From: CAVORB01 sp963736235
GTDB taxonomy: Bacteria; Pseudomonadota; Gammaproteobacteria; Chromatiales; Chromatiaceae
NCBI GenBank assembly: GCA_963736235.1
Contig: CAVTOR010000008.1
Coordinates: 1-64,000 of the forward strand
Length of the DNA stretch: 64,000 nucleotides
Direction: 5' to 3'
The first letter of the stretch is position 1. Each line of letters starts with the position of its first letter. The translations under genes and the position numbers were made by a program. Positions 25,988-34,872 of this stretch are shown here, piece by piece. Under the pieces are notes generated by a model. The model did not search any database. It had not been told where the DNA came from and worked only from the letters and a program-made list of their open reading frames with translations.

Positions 25988-26141
25988 GAAGGCGATGGTG
26001 CGCACCCGGTCAGGCACGCCACCGCCGCGAAAGGTGCCGAAACGAACGCCGTCTTTCGGGAGATCGGAGTCGCGCGCCTCTGGCGACGCAGCGGACGAGA
26101 CGCCGCGGCGCCTCCCATCGCCTCCGGTGCTTCCAGACAGC

Positions 26142-26896
26142 TCAGCCACGCCGGCGGTGGCTCGACCAGGTGAAGGGGACCATGGCCGAGCCGAGGTCCA
26201 TCAGCCGCTCCATGATGCGCTCCCCCAGGTAGCGCTCCAGCTCGGCGGAGGTGAGGTTGCCGATCAGGATCGTGGGGCGCAGTCTCCCCGTAGCGGTCGT
26301 TGAGGACGTCGAAGAGCATGGCGCGGCGCGTGGCCGCGTTGCCGATCGCCACCCCGACCTCGTCGAGCACCAGCAGGTCGACGGCGGTGAGCAGCGCCAA
26401 CGCCTCGGTCTCCGTGCGTTGCCCCCGCGGCGAGAAGGCGTCGCGAATGATCCGCAGGGCCGCGGAGACGGGCAGAAAGAGTCCCGTGTGACCGGCGTGG
26501 ATCACCTGCGCCAGGATCGCGCAGGCCAGGTGCGTCTTGCCCGGTGCCCGGTCCGCCGAGGAGCAGCAGACCGCCTCCGCGCCGCGCGCATCTGCTCGAA
26601 GCCGTCCGCGTAGGCGCGGCACACCTCCAGCGCCTGCCGTTGCCGCGGCGTGGCCGCCAGGTAGTTCTCGAAGGTCCGGTCCAGAAACCGCCGCGGAATC
26701 CCGCTGCGCCCCACGGCGCGCTCGAGCTCCGCCTGCGCCGCCCGGCGCCGCTCGGCGGCGAGCAACGGGCGGCCTCGCGTTGGCCGAAGGCGGCCAGCTC
26801 CTCAGCGGAGGGCAGCGGGGTTGAGCCAGGGGATCTGATCGAGCGGGGTGGCTCCGGTGAGGTAGTCCTTGTCGGCGAGTCGGGGCTCGGGTTCAT
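26142..26896 (-). pseudogene. DnaC/IstB-like helicase-loader ATPase, frameshifted
   Basis: The conserved blocks of a DnaC-type AAA+ loader are present in order: PRRFLDRTFENYLA, LLLLGGPGTGKTHLACAIL (Walker A after repair), VDLLVLDEVG (Walker B) and TILIGNLTSAELERYLGERI, ending at TGA 26142. Four frame changes interrupt them. Three are single-base homopolymer expansions (near 26283, 26540 and 26580), and one near 26766 is a missing G or two extra bases. The start is uncertain; the ATG at 26896 overlaps the upstream gene by about 95 nt and may be too far upstream. It probably loads a replicative helicase for the mobile element together with the DnaT-like protein upstream. Confidence 0.65.
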
Positions 26897-27620
26897 GGGC
26901 TTGTTCTTTCGGTTGGTTGGCCTGCAGGGCCTGCAGGCGGTTGATGAAGGTCGCGTCCCAGCTCTTGCGCGCCTCCCCGGTGTCGGTCCAGTAGACGACG
27001 AACTCGTCGATCTGGGCCTCGACCCAGGTGCGGGTCATGTCGTGCTTGGCGGCCCAGTCGAACACCCGCTCGCTCGGGCGCCAGTCCGGCGGGATGGGGG
27101 TCGCCTTTCGCGAATTGATCGCCGCTGTGTTTTCGGGGTGCGGCGTGTCGTCGCCACACAATGACGGTTCACTTTCGGTTCTATGACGGTTCTTATGACG
27201 GTTAGGGGGCACCCTGTTCCCTACTGGAGGGGAACTGTGTTCCCTATTCTGGGAACCCTGTTCCCTACCGACTGGCACGCTGTTCCCTAGGGAACGCTGT
27301 TCCCTGCCAACCGGCAGGGAACCGGGTTCCACGTCCTCGGAGGCTCGTTCGTCCTCGTTCGGAGCGGCCAACAAGAGCCGGTAGCTGGTCGATCGTCGCG
27401 GCCCGCCTCTGTCGCGCTCGATCAGGCAGCCGTCGAGTCCGGACAACGCCTTGGTGATCCCGCGCCGGCTCAGCTCCGTCATGAGCTCCAGTTGCCGAAG
27501 CGAGGGGAAGCAGCTGTCGCCCAGGTCGTCCGCCCGCTCCGCAAGAGCCAGCAGCACCAGGCGCTGAGCAAGCGTCAGCCCACGGCGGCTCCAGGCCCAG
27601 TCCCGTGCGGCGCGACTCAT
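26802..27620 (-). CDS. HTH primosomal protein with DnaT-like domain
   Basis: The 272-residue protein begins MSRAARDWAWSRRGLTLAQR. Its N-terminal winged helix (RQLELMTELSRRGITKALSG, about 45-65) is like those of plasmid and phage replication proteins. A low-complexity linker with repeated PVGREQ/PVGNR motifs follows. The C-terminal domain resembles the ssDNA-binding domain of DnaT (PPDWRPSERVFDWAAKHDM, then WDATFINRLQAL). Paired with the DnaC-like gene downstream it looks like a primosome-type replication module. The start at 27620 is chosen because the open frame upstream is low-quality Arg-rich sequence. The frame is intact. Confidence 0.7.
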   Translation of the reverse strand: MSRAARDWAWSRRGLTLAQRLVLLALAERADDLGDSCFPSLRQLELMTELSRRGITKALSGLDGCLIERDRGGPRRSTSYRLLLAAPNEDERASEDVEPGSLPVGREQRSLGNSVPVGREQGSQNREHSSPPVGNRVPPNRHKNRHRTESEPSLCGDDTPHPENTAAINSRKATPIPPDWRPSERVFDWAAKHDMTRTWVEAQIDEFVVYWTDTGEARKSWDATFINRLQALQANQPKEQAHEPEPRLADKDYLTGATPLDQIPWLNPAALR

Positions 27621-27751
27621 CTCGGGTCGCTCTCGGCAGGCCGCAGCGCAACAGCGCCAGGATCGGCCGCGGGCATGAACGGACCGAAGTACGCGTGCAT
27701 CGCAGACGGCGGGTCGGGAAGCGCCCGGTGGGATCGGCCCATGCCCAAGAC

Positions 27752-28018
27752 CTAGGCGAGCACCGCGACATCGCGGCCGCAATGCGCTCGCTCGTCGTGA
27801 AGCCGCTGTACCAGGTCCCGGAGGGCGTCTTGAGACTCGCCCCGGATCATCGCGGCGACCACGGAGTTGAGCTCGTGCTCGGGCCACGCCGACGCCCGCC
27901 CGAGCTTGACGGGCTTCGGCAGAACGCCGTCGGAGATGGCGGCGTAGAAGGCCGATCGGCCAAGGCCGGTGCGGGCCATGCTGTCGGCGAGACGGACTAA
28001 ACGATAGGATGGTTTCAT
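27752..28018 (-). CDS. AlpA-family excisionase/regulator
   Basis: The 88-residue protein has the AlpA-type winged helix: YRLVRLADSMARTGLGRSAF, then ISDGVLPKPVKLGRASAW. Such proteins regulate integrase genes or act as excisionases in prophages and islands. The ATG at 28018 is preferred over an upstream ATG because family members start just before this region. The C-terminal 30 residues are charged. It heads the minus-strand module AlpA, HTH-DnaT, DnaC-like, TraFHG, which supports an integrative element origin. No integrase is seen between here and the tRNA. Confidence 0.8.
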   Translation of the reverse strand: MKPSYRLVRLADSMARTGLGRSAFYAAISDGVLPKPVKLGRASAWPEHELNSVVAAMIRGESQDALRDLVQRLHDERAHCGRDVAVLA

Positions 28019-28780
28019 TGGCGTATCTGCATATCCACCGGGATTTCGATGGACGCAGTATCGGGCGTGCCAACGGGCCGCGTAGCCGGGAAAGGCCACG
28101 CATTACCGAGCCCTTTCGGCCCGGTATCAGCACCAATCTATGCTATGGGGACTCTCGGATCGCTCCGGCAGACGAGGGTCTGCGGGCATGGAGCTGCTGT
28201 GGTTGTACCATCGACCGCCGTGGCTGAGCCGCCTGTGGGGGGGCCTGAACGTGGACTAGAAGAGCTTGTCCACGGCGCGCAGAACGCTTCTCTGCAGGCT
28301 CTTTCAGGAACGACCCGCCGAAAGGAAACGGGGCGTGAGTTGGTCCCCCACCCGCAGGCGGAATCGACTACGCGAGACCCAGGCACGCGGGGCATGGTAG
28401 CGCGCGCAGCACCAGGGATCGTGCGAGCTCAAGGGGGGAGAAACGTGGAACGAATTGGGCGACGCTGGCACAGCCGCAGCCGATTGGAACGCCCCCTAAC
28501 AGCCCTGATCACATAGCGCCGGAAAGTCGACGGGCGAGTTGCGGTGGGCCGTGCAAGTGCTTCCGGCCTCTTCCGGAGGCACAGCGAAGATTGAGCAACT
28601 CGTGGGACAGACGGCGGTCAGGGAGCACCAAGGCATCTCGCCCTTCAACAGACCGGACGGCCGGTCTGCGTTTCCCTGACGGGTCCGCCGCAGGTTTTCG
28701 CTGAATGGCTACCGTATGGCTACAAAAACTCGGTACAGCGGGGGGAGCTTCGGTGGCTTTTTGCTAACTATTTGATTAAA
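28019..28780. other. Region between AlpA gene and tRNA-Lys
   Basis: About 760 nt where an integrase would be expected. None is recognisable on either strand. A small palindrome (AGACCGG/CCGGTCT, 4-nt loop) lies near 28650-28667, and the 60 nt next to the tRNA are A/T-rich. The region probably contains the island end and possibly att sequences. Confidence 0.45.
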
Positions 28781-28856
28781 TGGTGCGCCCTGTTGGATTC
28801 GAACCAACGACCACCTGATTAAAAGTCAGATGCTCTACCGACTGAGCTAAGGGCGC
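28781..28856 (-). tRNA. tRNA-Lys (anticodon TTT)
   Basis: The minus strand gives a complete 76-nt tRNA including an encoded CCA. The acceptor stem GCGCCC pairs with GGGCGC, the D-loop contains AGCTCAGTCGGTAGAGC, the anticodon stem-loop is CTGACTTTTAATCAG, and the T-loop is GGTTCGAATCC. The anticodon TTT reads Lys codons. Its 3' end faces the AlpA/TraFHG module, the usual orientation for island integration into a tRNA 3' end. The gene follows queC, as in pseudomonads. Confidence 0.97.
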
Positions 28857-28908
28857 GAACGGATTGAGAAGTATAGGGAAAACTGCGCCCTTTTTGAACC
28901 CGCTAGGG

Positions 28909-29577
28909 TCATCGGTAGTGCGTCGGATCCGATACTCCGGCCGCTCGGAAGCCTTCCCTGCGCAGGCAGCAGGAGTCGCAAACGCCACAGGCCCGACCGC
29001 GGGCATCCGCCTGATAGCAGGAAACAGTGAGCCCGTAGTCGACCCCGAGTTCCGCGCCGCGGCGGATGATCTCGGCTTTGCTCAGGGCGATCAGGGGCGC
29101 GTGAACGCGCAGGCGCCTGCCCTCGACCCCGGCCTTGGTTGCCAGGTTGGCGAGCCACTCGAAGGCATCTATGAATGCCGGCCGGCAATCCGGATACCCG
29201 GAGTAATCCACCGCATTAACACCGATGAAGACATCCTGGGCATTGAGGACCTCCGCCCAGCCCAGGGCCAGCGCCAGAAACACGGTGTTGCGGGCGGGCA
29301 CGTAGGTAACCGGGATGCCCTCGGTGGGCGCCTCGGGAACTGCAATGGCGCTGTCGGTAAGGGCCGATCCGCCGATGGCGGTGAGATCGACCCGGATGGT
29401 CTTGTGCTCGATCGTCCCCAGGTGATCCGCAACCCGACGGGCGGCGGCGAGCTCGGCCTGATGGCACTGCCCATAGTCGATGCTCAGCGCGTGGCAGGCA
29501 AACCCCTCGCTGTGGGCAACAGCCAGGGCGGTCGCGGAGTCGAGGCCGCCGGAAAGGAGTACGATAGCCGATTTCAT
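28909..29577 (-). CDS. queC: 7-cyano-7-deazaguanine synthase QueC
   Basis: QueC converts 7-carboxy-7-deazaguanine to preQ0 using ATP and ammonia in the queuosine pathway. The 222-residue protein has the PP-loop LLSGGLDSATAL near the N-terminus, the block VTYVPARNTVFLALA, and the C-terminal zinc site (CYQADARGRACGVCDSCCLR). The start at 29577 gives the family N-terminus MKSAIVLLSGG and has GGTGAG upstream, although the frame is open further. The frame is intact. It follows queE, the preceding enzyme in the pathway, by 171 nt and ends next to tRNA-Lys. Confidence 0.97.
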   Translation of the reverse strand: MKSAIVLLSGGLDSATALAVAHSEGFACHALSIDYGQCHQAELAAARRVADHLGTIEHKTIRVDLTAIGGSALTDSAIAVPEAPTEGIPVTYVPARNTVFLALALGWAEVLNAQDVFIGVNAVDYSGYPDCRPAFIDAFEWLANLATKAGVEGRRLRVHAPLIALSKAEIIRRGAELGVDYGLTVSCYQADARGRACGVCDSCCLRREGFRAAGVSDPTHYR

Positions 29578-29748
29578 CTCACCACCCATTGCCCGAACGA
29601 TCGGGCCGGAAACGACCCGGCTCCCGACCATGAAAAACGGTGAGCCGCCTGCCCAGGCTCCGACCTTGAATGGAGGCAGGTAGCCGGAGATGGTATACCG
29701 CAAGCCGGATGTCGGCGGTGGGCCAAGTCACATCAGGCGTCGTTCTCG

Positions 29749-30399
29749 TCATCGCCCGCGCTCGTCACCCCAGAGGATCTTGTGCAACTGGAGCTGAAAG
29801 CGCACCGGAAGGTGGTCGCGCAGGATCCATTCGGCCAGGTCCGTCGGCGCTAGCCGGCCCTCCGCCGGGGAAAAGAGTACGCAGCAGCGCCGCGCGAGAT
29901 CCTGTTCGACTACTTGCGCCGCTGCCCATCGGTAGTCCGTCTCGTCGCAGATGACGAATTTGACCTGATCCGCCGCTGAGAGGTGCTCCAGATTGTCCCA
30001 AAGGTTGCGGTCGAACTCGCCCGAGCCCGGGGTCTTGAGGTCCATGACCTTGACCACCCGAGCGTCGACGGCGGAGACGTCCAAGGCGCCGGCGGTCTCG
30101 ACGGACACCGCGTAGCCCGCATCGCACAAGGCGGCAAGCAGCGTCGGGCAGTCGCGCTGGGCCAAGGGCTCGCCGCCAGTGACGCAGACGTGCCTGACCG
30201 CGAAGCTCGCGATGCGCTCCAATACCTGCGCAATCGACATCGATTCCCCGCCCGTGAAGGCGTACGCGGTGTCGCAGTAGGAGCAGCGCAACGGGCAGCC
30301 GGTGAGCCGGACGAAGGCGGTGCGCTCGCCGGTCGTGAGCCCTTCGCCTTGCAGGGAGTGGAAGATCTCGGTTACGCGCAGGCGGGGGTCGGCACTCAT
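29749..30399 (-). CDS. queE: 7-carboxy-7-deazaguanine synthase QueE
   Basis: QueE is a radical-SAM enzyme that turns 6-carboxytetrahydropterin into 7-carboxy-7-deazaguanine. The 216-residue protein has the N-terminal ITEIFHSLQGEG-like block, read here as VTEIFHSLQGEGLTTGERT. The [4Fe-4S] motif CPLRCSYC (Cx3Cx2C) follows, then the SAM-binding VTGGEPLAQ. ATG 30399 gives the family start MSADPRLRVTE. It lies between cpoB and queC, matching the conserved tol-pal-cpoB-queE-queC order. QueD and QueF are not in the window. Confidence 0.96.
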   Translation of the reverse strand: MSADPRLRVTEIFHSLQGEGLTTGERTAFVRLTGCPLRCSYCDTAYAFTGGESMSIAQVLERIASFAVRHVCVTGGEPLAQRDCPTLLAALCDAGYAVSVETAGALDVSAVDARVVKVMDLKTPGSGEFDRNLWDNLEHLSAADQVKFVICDETDYRWAAAQVVEQDLARRCCVLFSPAEGRLAPTDLAEWILRDHLPVRFQLQLHKILWGDERGR

Positions 30400-30513
30400 C
30401 TTGGGCGGCGATTCGCCTCGCAAGGTTTCACTGGGAAGCGGGGGGATGATTGGCGACAGGGGTTGCCGCTCGGGATGGAAGGTCCCCCACTCGTCCGGGC
30501 CAAGACCGACTTC

Positions 30514-31263
30514 TTAACGCCCGTCCTTCGCCATGCGCTCCAGACGACTTTGGGCGAGCCGGGCCTCGGTGGAATCGGGGAATCGCTGGATCACCTCTTG
30601 GAAGTTCGCGCGAGCCCCTTGCCAGTCACCCTGATCTTGACGGGTGTAGCCGAGCTTGAGCATAGCGCCGGGCACCTTGGGACTCAGCGGGTAGTTGTCC
30701 AGGACGAATTGGAACTCGGTCATGGCCCCCGAATAGTCGCGCTTGACGTAGTAAGTCTCGCCCAGCCAGTAGTGCGCGTTGTCCGCGAACTCGCCATTCG
30801 GATAGACAGCGAGCAGGTCCCCGAACGCCTTGACCGCCTCGTCATACCGGCGCTCCTTGAGCAGGTCGAAAGCGGCGCGATAGGCATCCTTCTCCGGTGG
30901 CAACTGGACCGCGGCCGCGCCGCCGCGGGTCGCGCCGAGATCGAGCGACGTGCCCGCTGCCCTCTCAGGCACGGGGGTGTCAGCGGGAACCGATGCCCGG
31001 GGCGCGGGCTGGGACGGCGCTGCCGCGGCACCTGCCCCTTGGCCGCGCAGGCGCCCGTCCAGATCCAGGTACTGGTCCTGTTGCTGCTTCTTGAGGGTAT
31101 CGAGCTGGTATTGCTGCATCTCCACCTGGCCCCTGAGCTGCTGCATCTCCTGCTGCAGGCGCTGGAGCTGGAGGACCAGATCCGACAGGCGCTCTTCGGC
31201 GGACCAGGACAGCCCCGGGGCCAGGGCGAAGGTGGAAAGGATCAGGGTTGGGAGAATCTTCAT
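30514..31263 (-). CDS. cpoB: Cell division coordinator CpoB (YbgF)
   Basis: CpoB is a periplasmic protein that links Tol-Pal to peptidoglycan synthesis at the septum. The 249-residue product has a signal peptide (1-21). A coiled coil rich in Gln and Leu (about 25-70) mediates trimerisation. After a Pro/Ala linker come TPR repeats (about 125-245; for example AYRAAFDLLKERRYDEAVKA and HYWLGETYYVKRDYSGAMTE). It begins 11 nt after pal, as in many gammaproteobacteria, and the frame is intact. Confidence 0.95.
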   Translation of the reverse strand: MKILPTLILSTFALAPGLSWSAEERLSDLVLQLQRLQQEMQQLRGQVEMQQYQLDTLKKQQQDQYLDLDGRLRGQGAGAAAAPSQPAPRASVPADTPVPERAAGTSLDLGATRGGAAAVQLPPEKDAYRAAFDLLKERRYDEAVKAFGDLLAVYPNGEFADNAHYWLGETYYVKRDYSGAMTEFQFVLDNYPLSPKVPGAMLKLGYTRQDQGDWQGARANFQEVIQRFPDSTEARLAQSRLERMAKDGR

Positions 31264-31274
31264 CGGAAAATGCC

Positions 31275-31793
31275 TCAGTACACCAGCTCAACCCGGCGGT
31301 TGATCGCCCAGGCAGCATCGTAGTGACCCGGGTCGGCGGGCTTTTCCTCCCCGTAGCTCATGGTCTCGATCTGGCTGCCCCCCGCCCCCTCGGCCAGCAG
31401 GAAGCGGCGCACGGCATCCGCACGTTGGTCGCCCAAGGCGAGATTGTACTCACGGGTGCCGCGCTCGTCGGTGTGTCCCTCGAGCATCAGGCGCGCGTTG
31501 GGGTCTCCAGAGAGATAAGACGCGTGGGCGCGCAGGATGTCGACGAACTGGGGCAGGATCTCGCTGCGGTCGTAATCGAAGTAAATCACCCGCTGGTACA
31601 GCGGACTGGCGGGGTTATTGAGGTCCGCGGCGGTATACCTGCCGGTTCCTCCCAGACCTGTGGTACCGACCCCGGCGCCCGCCCGGTCGTCCACGCCCAC
31701 GCCGGGCTCCTTCTCATCGACGGGCTTCGACGGACAGCCGGCCAGAAGAAACACGGATGTCAGCATGGCGATGACGCCGAAGGTCTTGTTCAA
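31275..31793 (-). CDS. pal: Peptidoglycan-associated lipoprotein Pal
   Basis: Pal anchors the outer membrane to peptidoglycan and is the terminal part of the Tol-Pal system. The 172-residue product has a lipoprotein signal with lipobox LLAGC. A flexible Gly-rich linker and the OmpA-like domain follow (VIYFDYDRSEILPQFVDILR, then LEGHTDERGTREYNLALGDQ, the peptidoglycan-binding site). A TTG at 31793 is chosen because AGGAGAG precedes it by 4 nt and it gives a normal signal length. The upstream ATG would add about 22 residues without a signal pattern. It is flanked by tolB and cpoB. Confidence 0.95.
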   Translation of the reverse strand: MNKTFGVIAMLTSVFLLAGCPSKPVDEKEPGVGVDDRAGAGVGTTGLGGTGRYTAADLNNPASPLYQRVIYFDYDRSEILPQFVDILRAHASYLSGDPNARLMLEGHTDERGTREYNLALGDQRADAVRRFLLAEGAGGSQIETMSYGEEKPADPGHYDAAWAINRRVELVY

Positions 31794-31871
31794 GCTTCTC
31801 TCCTGGTAGCGTGGCGGGTTTGCCGCCGGGTTGGTGGAGCGCGATGTCTTGCCGTCCACCGTGGCGCCGAA

Positions 31872-33155
31872 TCAGCGCGCGAGCGGCGACCATGCCGGCT
31901 CGCGCACGTCGCCCAGGTCCTGGGAGAGGCGCTGCCCGACACTGCCGTCGACGGATACCGCTGCCAGCACGCCACGCCCGTTGTGCAGGGTGGCATAAAT
32001 TACCATGCTGCCATTGGGAGCGAAACTCGGCGACTCGTCCAGCCCGCCGTCGCTCAGGAGCCGGATGACCCCGGTGCCGAGATCCATCAGGCCGATGCGG
32101 AAACGCCCGGCGGCCCGGGTAACCAGGGCCAGGGAGCGCCCGTCCGAGGAGTAGGAGGCGCGGGCGTTGTAGTCGTTCTCGAAGGTGACGCGCTGGGGCG
32201 TGCCGCCGGCCGCCGGCACCTTGTAGATCTGCGGGTTGCCGCCGCGGTCCGAGGTGAAAACGATATGGCTGCCGTCGGGGGACCAGGACGGCTCGGTGTC
32301 GATCCCGAAGTGGTTGGTGAGCCGGCTGATCTGGCGGCTGACCAGATCCATCACAAAGATGTCCGGATTACCATCCTTCGACAGGGTCATAGCGAGCCTG
32401 CGGCCGTCGGGAGAGAAGGCCGGCGAGCCGTTGATCCCCTTGTAGGAGGCTACCCGTTCGCGATTTCCGGTAGCGAGGTCCTGGACGAAGACAGCCGTCT
32501 GCCGGTTCTCGAAGGAGACGTAGGCGAGCCGGCGACCGTCCGGAGACCAGGCCGGAGACAGGATGGGGTCCTGGGAGGAGACGATAGTCTGGGGATTGTA
32601 GCCGTCGGCATCCGACACCCGCAGGGTCACCCGTCCGCCGCCTTCGGATGTCACATACGCGAGGCGGGTGGAAAACACCCCGGGGGAGCCGGTCAGTCGC
32701 TCATAGATCACGTCGGCGATCCGATGCGCCGTATAGCGCAGTTCCGCCGGCCGGCTGCCGAATTTCATCGCAGCCAGTTGCTCGCCGCGGAAGACGTCGA
32801 ACAGGGTGAAGCTGACGTCGTAGCCGCCGGTACCGTCGGGGGTGACCTCGCCCACGACCAGATTGTCCATGGACAGCAGACGCCAGTCGCGCAGGTCGAC
32901 CTGCTCCGCGGTCTGGGGCGTGGCGAGCATGTCCCTCCGCGGCATGGGCTTGAAGCGCCCGGTGCGCGCCAGGTCGGCGGTGATGACCGCCGCTACGTCC
33001 TCCACCAGGCCCGCGCCCGCGGGCTGGCCGAACGGCACGATCGCGATCGGCTGGGCGCCCTCGGCGCCGCCGGTAATCTCGATGGTCAGACGCGCCTGGG
33101 CGGCACCCTGTAGCCCGAGAACGAATATCAAAAGCAGTATGGGCAGTCGTTTCAT
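31872..33155 (-). CDS. tolB: Tol-Pal system protein TolB
   Basis: TolB is a periplasmic beta-propeller that binds Pal and TolA. The 427-residue protein has a signal peptide (1-21), the N-terminal domain (IAIVPFGQPAGAGLVEDVAA), and repeated propeller blades with the motif SPDGRRLAYVS / SPDGSHIVFTSDRGGNPQIY. The length is typical (about 430). The start overlaps nothing; tolA ends 9 nt upstream. The frame is intact. It forms the tolQRAB-pal-cpoB operon with the genes around it. Confidence 0.97.
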   Translation of the reverse strand: MKRLPILLLIFVLGLQGAAQARLTIEITGGAEGAQPIAIVPFGQPAGAGLVEDVAAVITADLARTGRFKPMPRRDMLATPQTAEQVDLRDWRLLSMDNLVVGEVTPDGTGGYDVSFTLFDVFRGEQLAAMKFGSRPAELRYTAHRIADVIYERLTGSPGVFSTRLAYVTSEGGGRVTLRVSDADGYNPQTIVSSQDPILSPAWSPDGRRLAYVSFENRQTAVFVQDLATGNRERVASYKGINGSPAFSPDGRRLAMTLSKDGNPDIFVMDLVSRQISRLTNHFGIDTEPSWSPDGSHIVFTSDRGGNPQIYKVPAAGGTPQRVTFENDYNARASYSSDGRSLALVTRAAGRFRIGLMDLGTGVIRLLSDGGLDESPSFAPNGSMVIYATLHNGRGVLAAVSVDGSVGQRLSQDLGDVREPAWSPLAR

Positions 33156-33164
33156 GGTCTGTGC

Positions 33165-34418
33165 TCAGTTTCCAGCCTTGAATTCGAAGCGAAGCTCGCG
33201 AAAGTGCTCGAACAGGCGTCCGCTCGGCACTGGCAGGGGGGACGCCTTGTAGACGGCCGACACCACCGAGCGGTCAAAGGGACCGTTGCCGCTGCTGCGG
33301 ATGATTCTCGCGCTGCCCGCAACGATCTCCCCGCCCGGTATGAGCCGGACCTCTACCGTACACGAATTATCCGGGCGGCTGCCAACCGGCCGCACCCAGA
33401 CGCTGCGCACGCGATCGTCGATGGCCGCCACGTAGCGGTCGATCTCGCTGGCGGACCGCTCCTCCTCCAGCGCGGACAACAGTTCCTGTTCCCGCGCCTG
33501 CTGCGCCGCTTGCTCCGCCTGGCGTTTTTCCTCGGCCTGACGGCGGGCCTCCGCTTCCGCCTGCCGCATGGCTTCGGCCTTACGCCGGGCCTCTTCCTCG
33601 GCCTTGCGGGCAGCTTCGGCGCGCTGACGGGCTTCCGTCTCGGCCCTGCGCTTCGCTTCCTCGGCCGCGACCCGCTCGGCTTCCGCCTCGCGCCTGGCAT
33701 CTTGCTCGGCCTTGCGCTGTCCCTCCGCTTTGCGCTTCGCCTGCTCCGCGGTCTTGCGTTCGGCCTCGGCCTTGCGCGTAGCTTCTTCCGCGGCCGCCCG
33801 CTCTGCCTGTGCCCGCTGGCGGGCCGCTTCCTCTGCCTTGCGCTGCGACTCGGCCTGACGGCGGGCCTCGTCCTCCGCCCGGCGCTTCGCTTCCGCCTGG
33901 CGCTTGGCCTCCTCGGCGGCGGCCCGCTCGTTCTCCGCGCGTTGGCGCGCTTGCTCCTCGGCCTTGCGCTGGATCTCGGCCTCGCGCCGAGCCGCGTCTT
34001 CCGCCCGCCGTTGGGCCTCGACCTCGGCTAGTTGTTGCGCCTCAGCCTGACGCCGACGCTCCAGCTCCGCCCGCTCGGCGCGCAGGCGCTCGGCTTCCTG
34101 TTGCTGCTGCAGCCGCTCTTGCTCCAGGGCTTGGACGCGCTCGTGCTTCTCTCGTTCCGCGGCCTGCAAACGCTCGAGTTCCTGTTGCGCGCGATCCCGC
34201 TCCGCCTGGCGCTTTTCCTCCGCCTGACGCAGGCGTTGGACCTCCGCCTCCACGGCCTGGGAACTAACCACCGTGGCCTGCACCACCTTCGGTTTCACGC
34301 GCGCGTCCTTGGTCGTCCACAGCGAATCGACGCCGATCAGCAGCAGGGCGGCGAGCAGCAGATGCAACAGCAGGGCGGCGGCGAAGGCCCCGGGGTTTCG
34401 GCGCAGGATCTGCCACAT
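33165..34418 (-). CDS. tolA: Tol-Pal system protein TolA
   Basis: TolA spans the periplasm and links TolQR to TolB-Pal. The 417-residue protein has one N-terminal membrane helix (AAALLLHLLLAALLLIGVDS). A very long Ala/Glu/Lys/Arg-rich helix follows (about 55-315), made of many imperfect RKAEEEARRQAE-type repeats. The C-terminal domain contains PDNSCTVEVRLIPGGEIVAG and PFDRSVVSAVYKASPLP. The DNA of the central part is internally repetitive, so length variation and assembly errors are likely here. The gene starts 1 nt after the tolR stop codon. Confidence 0.95.
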   Translation of the reverse strand: MWQILRRNPGAFAAALLLHLLLAALLLIGVDSLWTTKDARVKPKVVQATVVSSQAVEAEVQRLRQAEEKRQAERDRAQQELERLQAAEREKHERVQALEQERLQQQQEAERLRAERAELERRRQAEAQQLAEVEAQRRAEDAARREAEIQRKAEEQARQRAENERAAAEEAKRQAEAKRRAEDEARRQAESQRKAEEAARQRAQAERAAAEEATRKAEAERKTAEQAKRKAEGQRKAEQDARREAEAERVAAEEAKRRAETEARQRAEAARKAEEEARRKAEAMRQAEAEARRQAEEKRQAEQAAQQAREQELLSALEEERSASEIDRYVAAIDDRVRSVWVRPVGSRPDNSCTVEVRLIPGGEIVAGSARIIRSSGNGPFDRSVVSAVYKASPLPVPSGRLFEHFRELRFEFKAGN

Positions 34419-34419
34419 C

Positions 34420-34854
34420 TCAATGCTCGGCTGATTCCGGCGGCACCGTGATGAGACCGACGCTGGGGGCTCCCGCGGCCTGCGCCAGGACCATGGCCTC
34501 CACCACCCGCCCGTAGTCCACCGTCCGGTCGCCCTTGACCATGATGGGCGTCTCGGGCTTGTACTTGAGCACCGCGCTGATGCGCACGATCAGGGTCTCT
34601 GGGTCCACCGGCTCATTCTTGTTCTCGCCCAGATCCAGATAGAGGTCGCCGAACTGGTCCACGGTGATCACCACCGGCTCGGAGGCCTCCCCGGCGATCA
34701 CTTCCGCGTCGGCCTCGGGCAGCTCGACCTTGACACCCTGGGTGATGAGAGGCGCCGTGACCATGAAGATGACGAGCAGCACCAGCATGACGTCGATGTA
34801 GGGCACGACGTTGATCTCGGACATGGGGCGGCGGCGCAGGCGGGTCTTTTTCAT
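34420..34854 (-). CDS. tolR: Tol-Pal proton-channel protein TolR
   Basis: TolR with TolQ forms the inner-membrane proton-driven motor that energises TolA. The 144-residue protein has the single membrane helix MSEINVVPYIDVMLVLLVIF containing the essential Asp (about D21), followed by a periplasmic domain with ITVDQFGDLYLDLGENK and VMVKGDRTVDYG-like blocks. The length and domain order are typical for the TolR/ExbD family. It follows tolQ by 18 nt. Confidence 0.97.
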   Translation of the reverse strand: MKKTRLRRRPMSEINVVPYIDVMLVLLVIFMVTAPLITQGVKVELPEADAEVIAGEASEPVVITVDQFGDLYLDLGENKNEPVDPETLIVRISAVLKYKPETPIMVKGDRTVDYGRVVEAMVLAQAAGAPSVGLITVPPESAEH

Positions 34855-34872
34855 CGCTTCAGACCGCGCGCG

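Noticed and set aside
28198..28258. Short peptide MELLWLYHRPPW...
   Set aside because: The 23-codon frame upstream of alpA has a protein-like look but no ribosome site or recognised relatives.
28781..28856. Second copy of the tRNA-Lys 3' end as attL/attR in the window
   Set aside because: I looked for the T-arm and acceptor sequence elsewhere and found no second copy, so island borders cannot be fixed.
29983..31323. Plus-strand open frame of 446 codons
   Set aside because: It overlaps queE and cpoB in antisense, with no recognisable domain.
31248..33113. Plus-strand open frame of 621 codons
   Set aside because: It is antisense to pal and tolB, which are certain genes; composition and lack of RBS identify it as a shadow.
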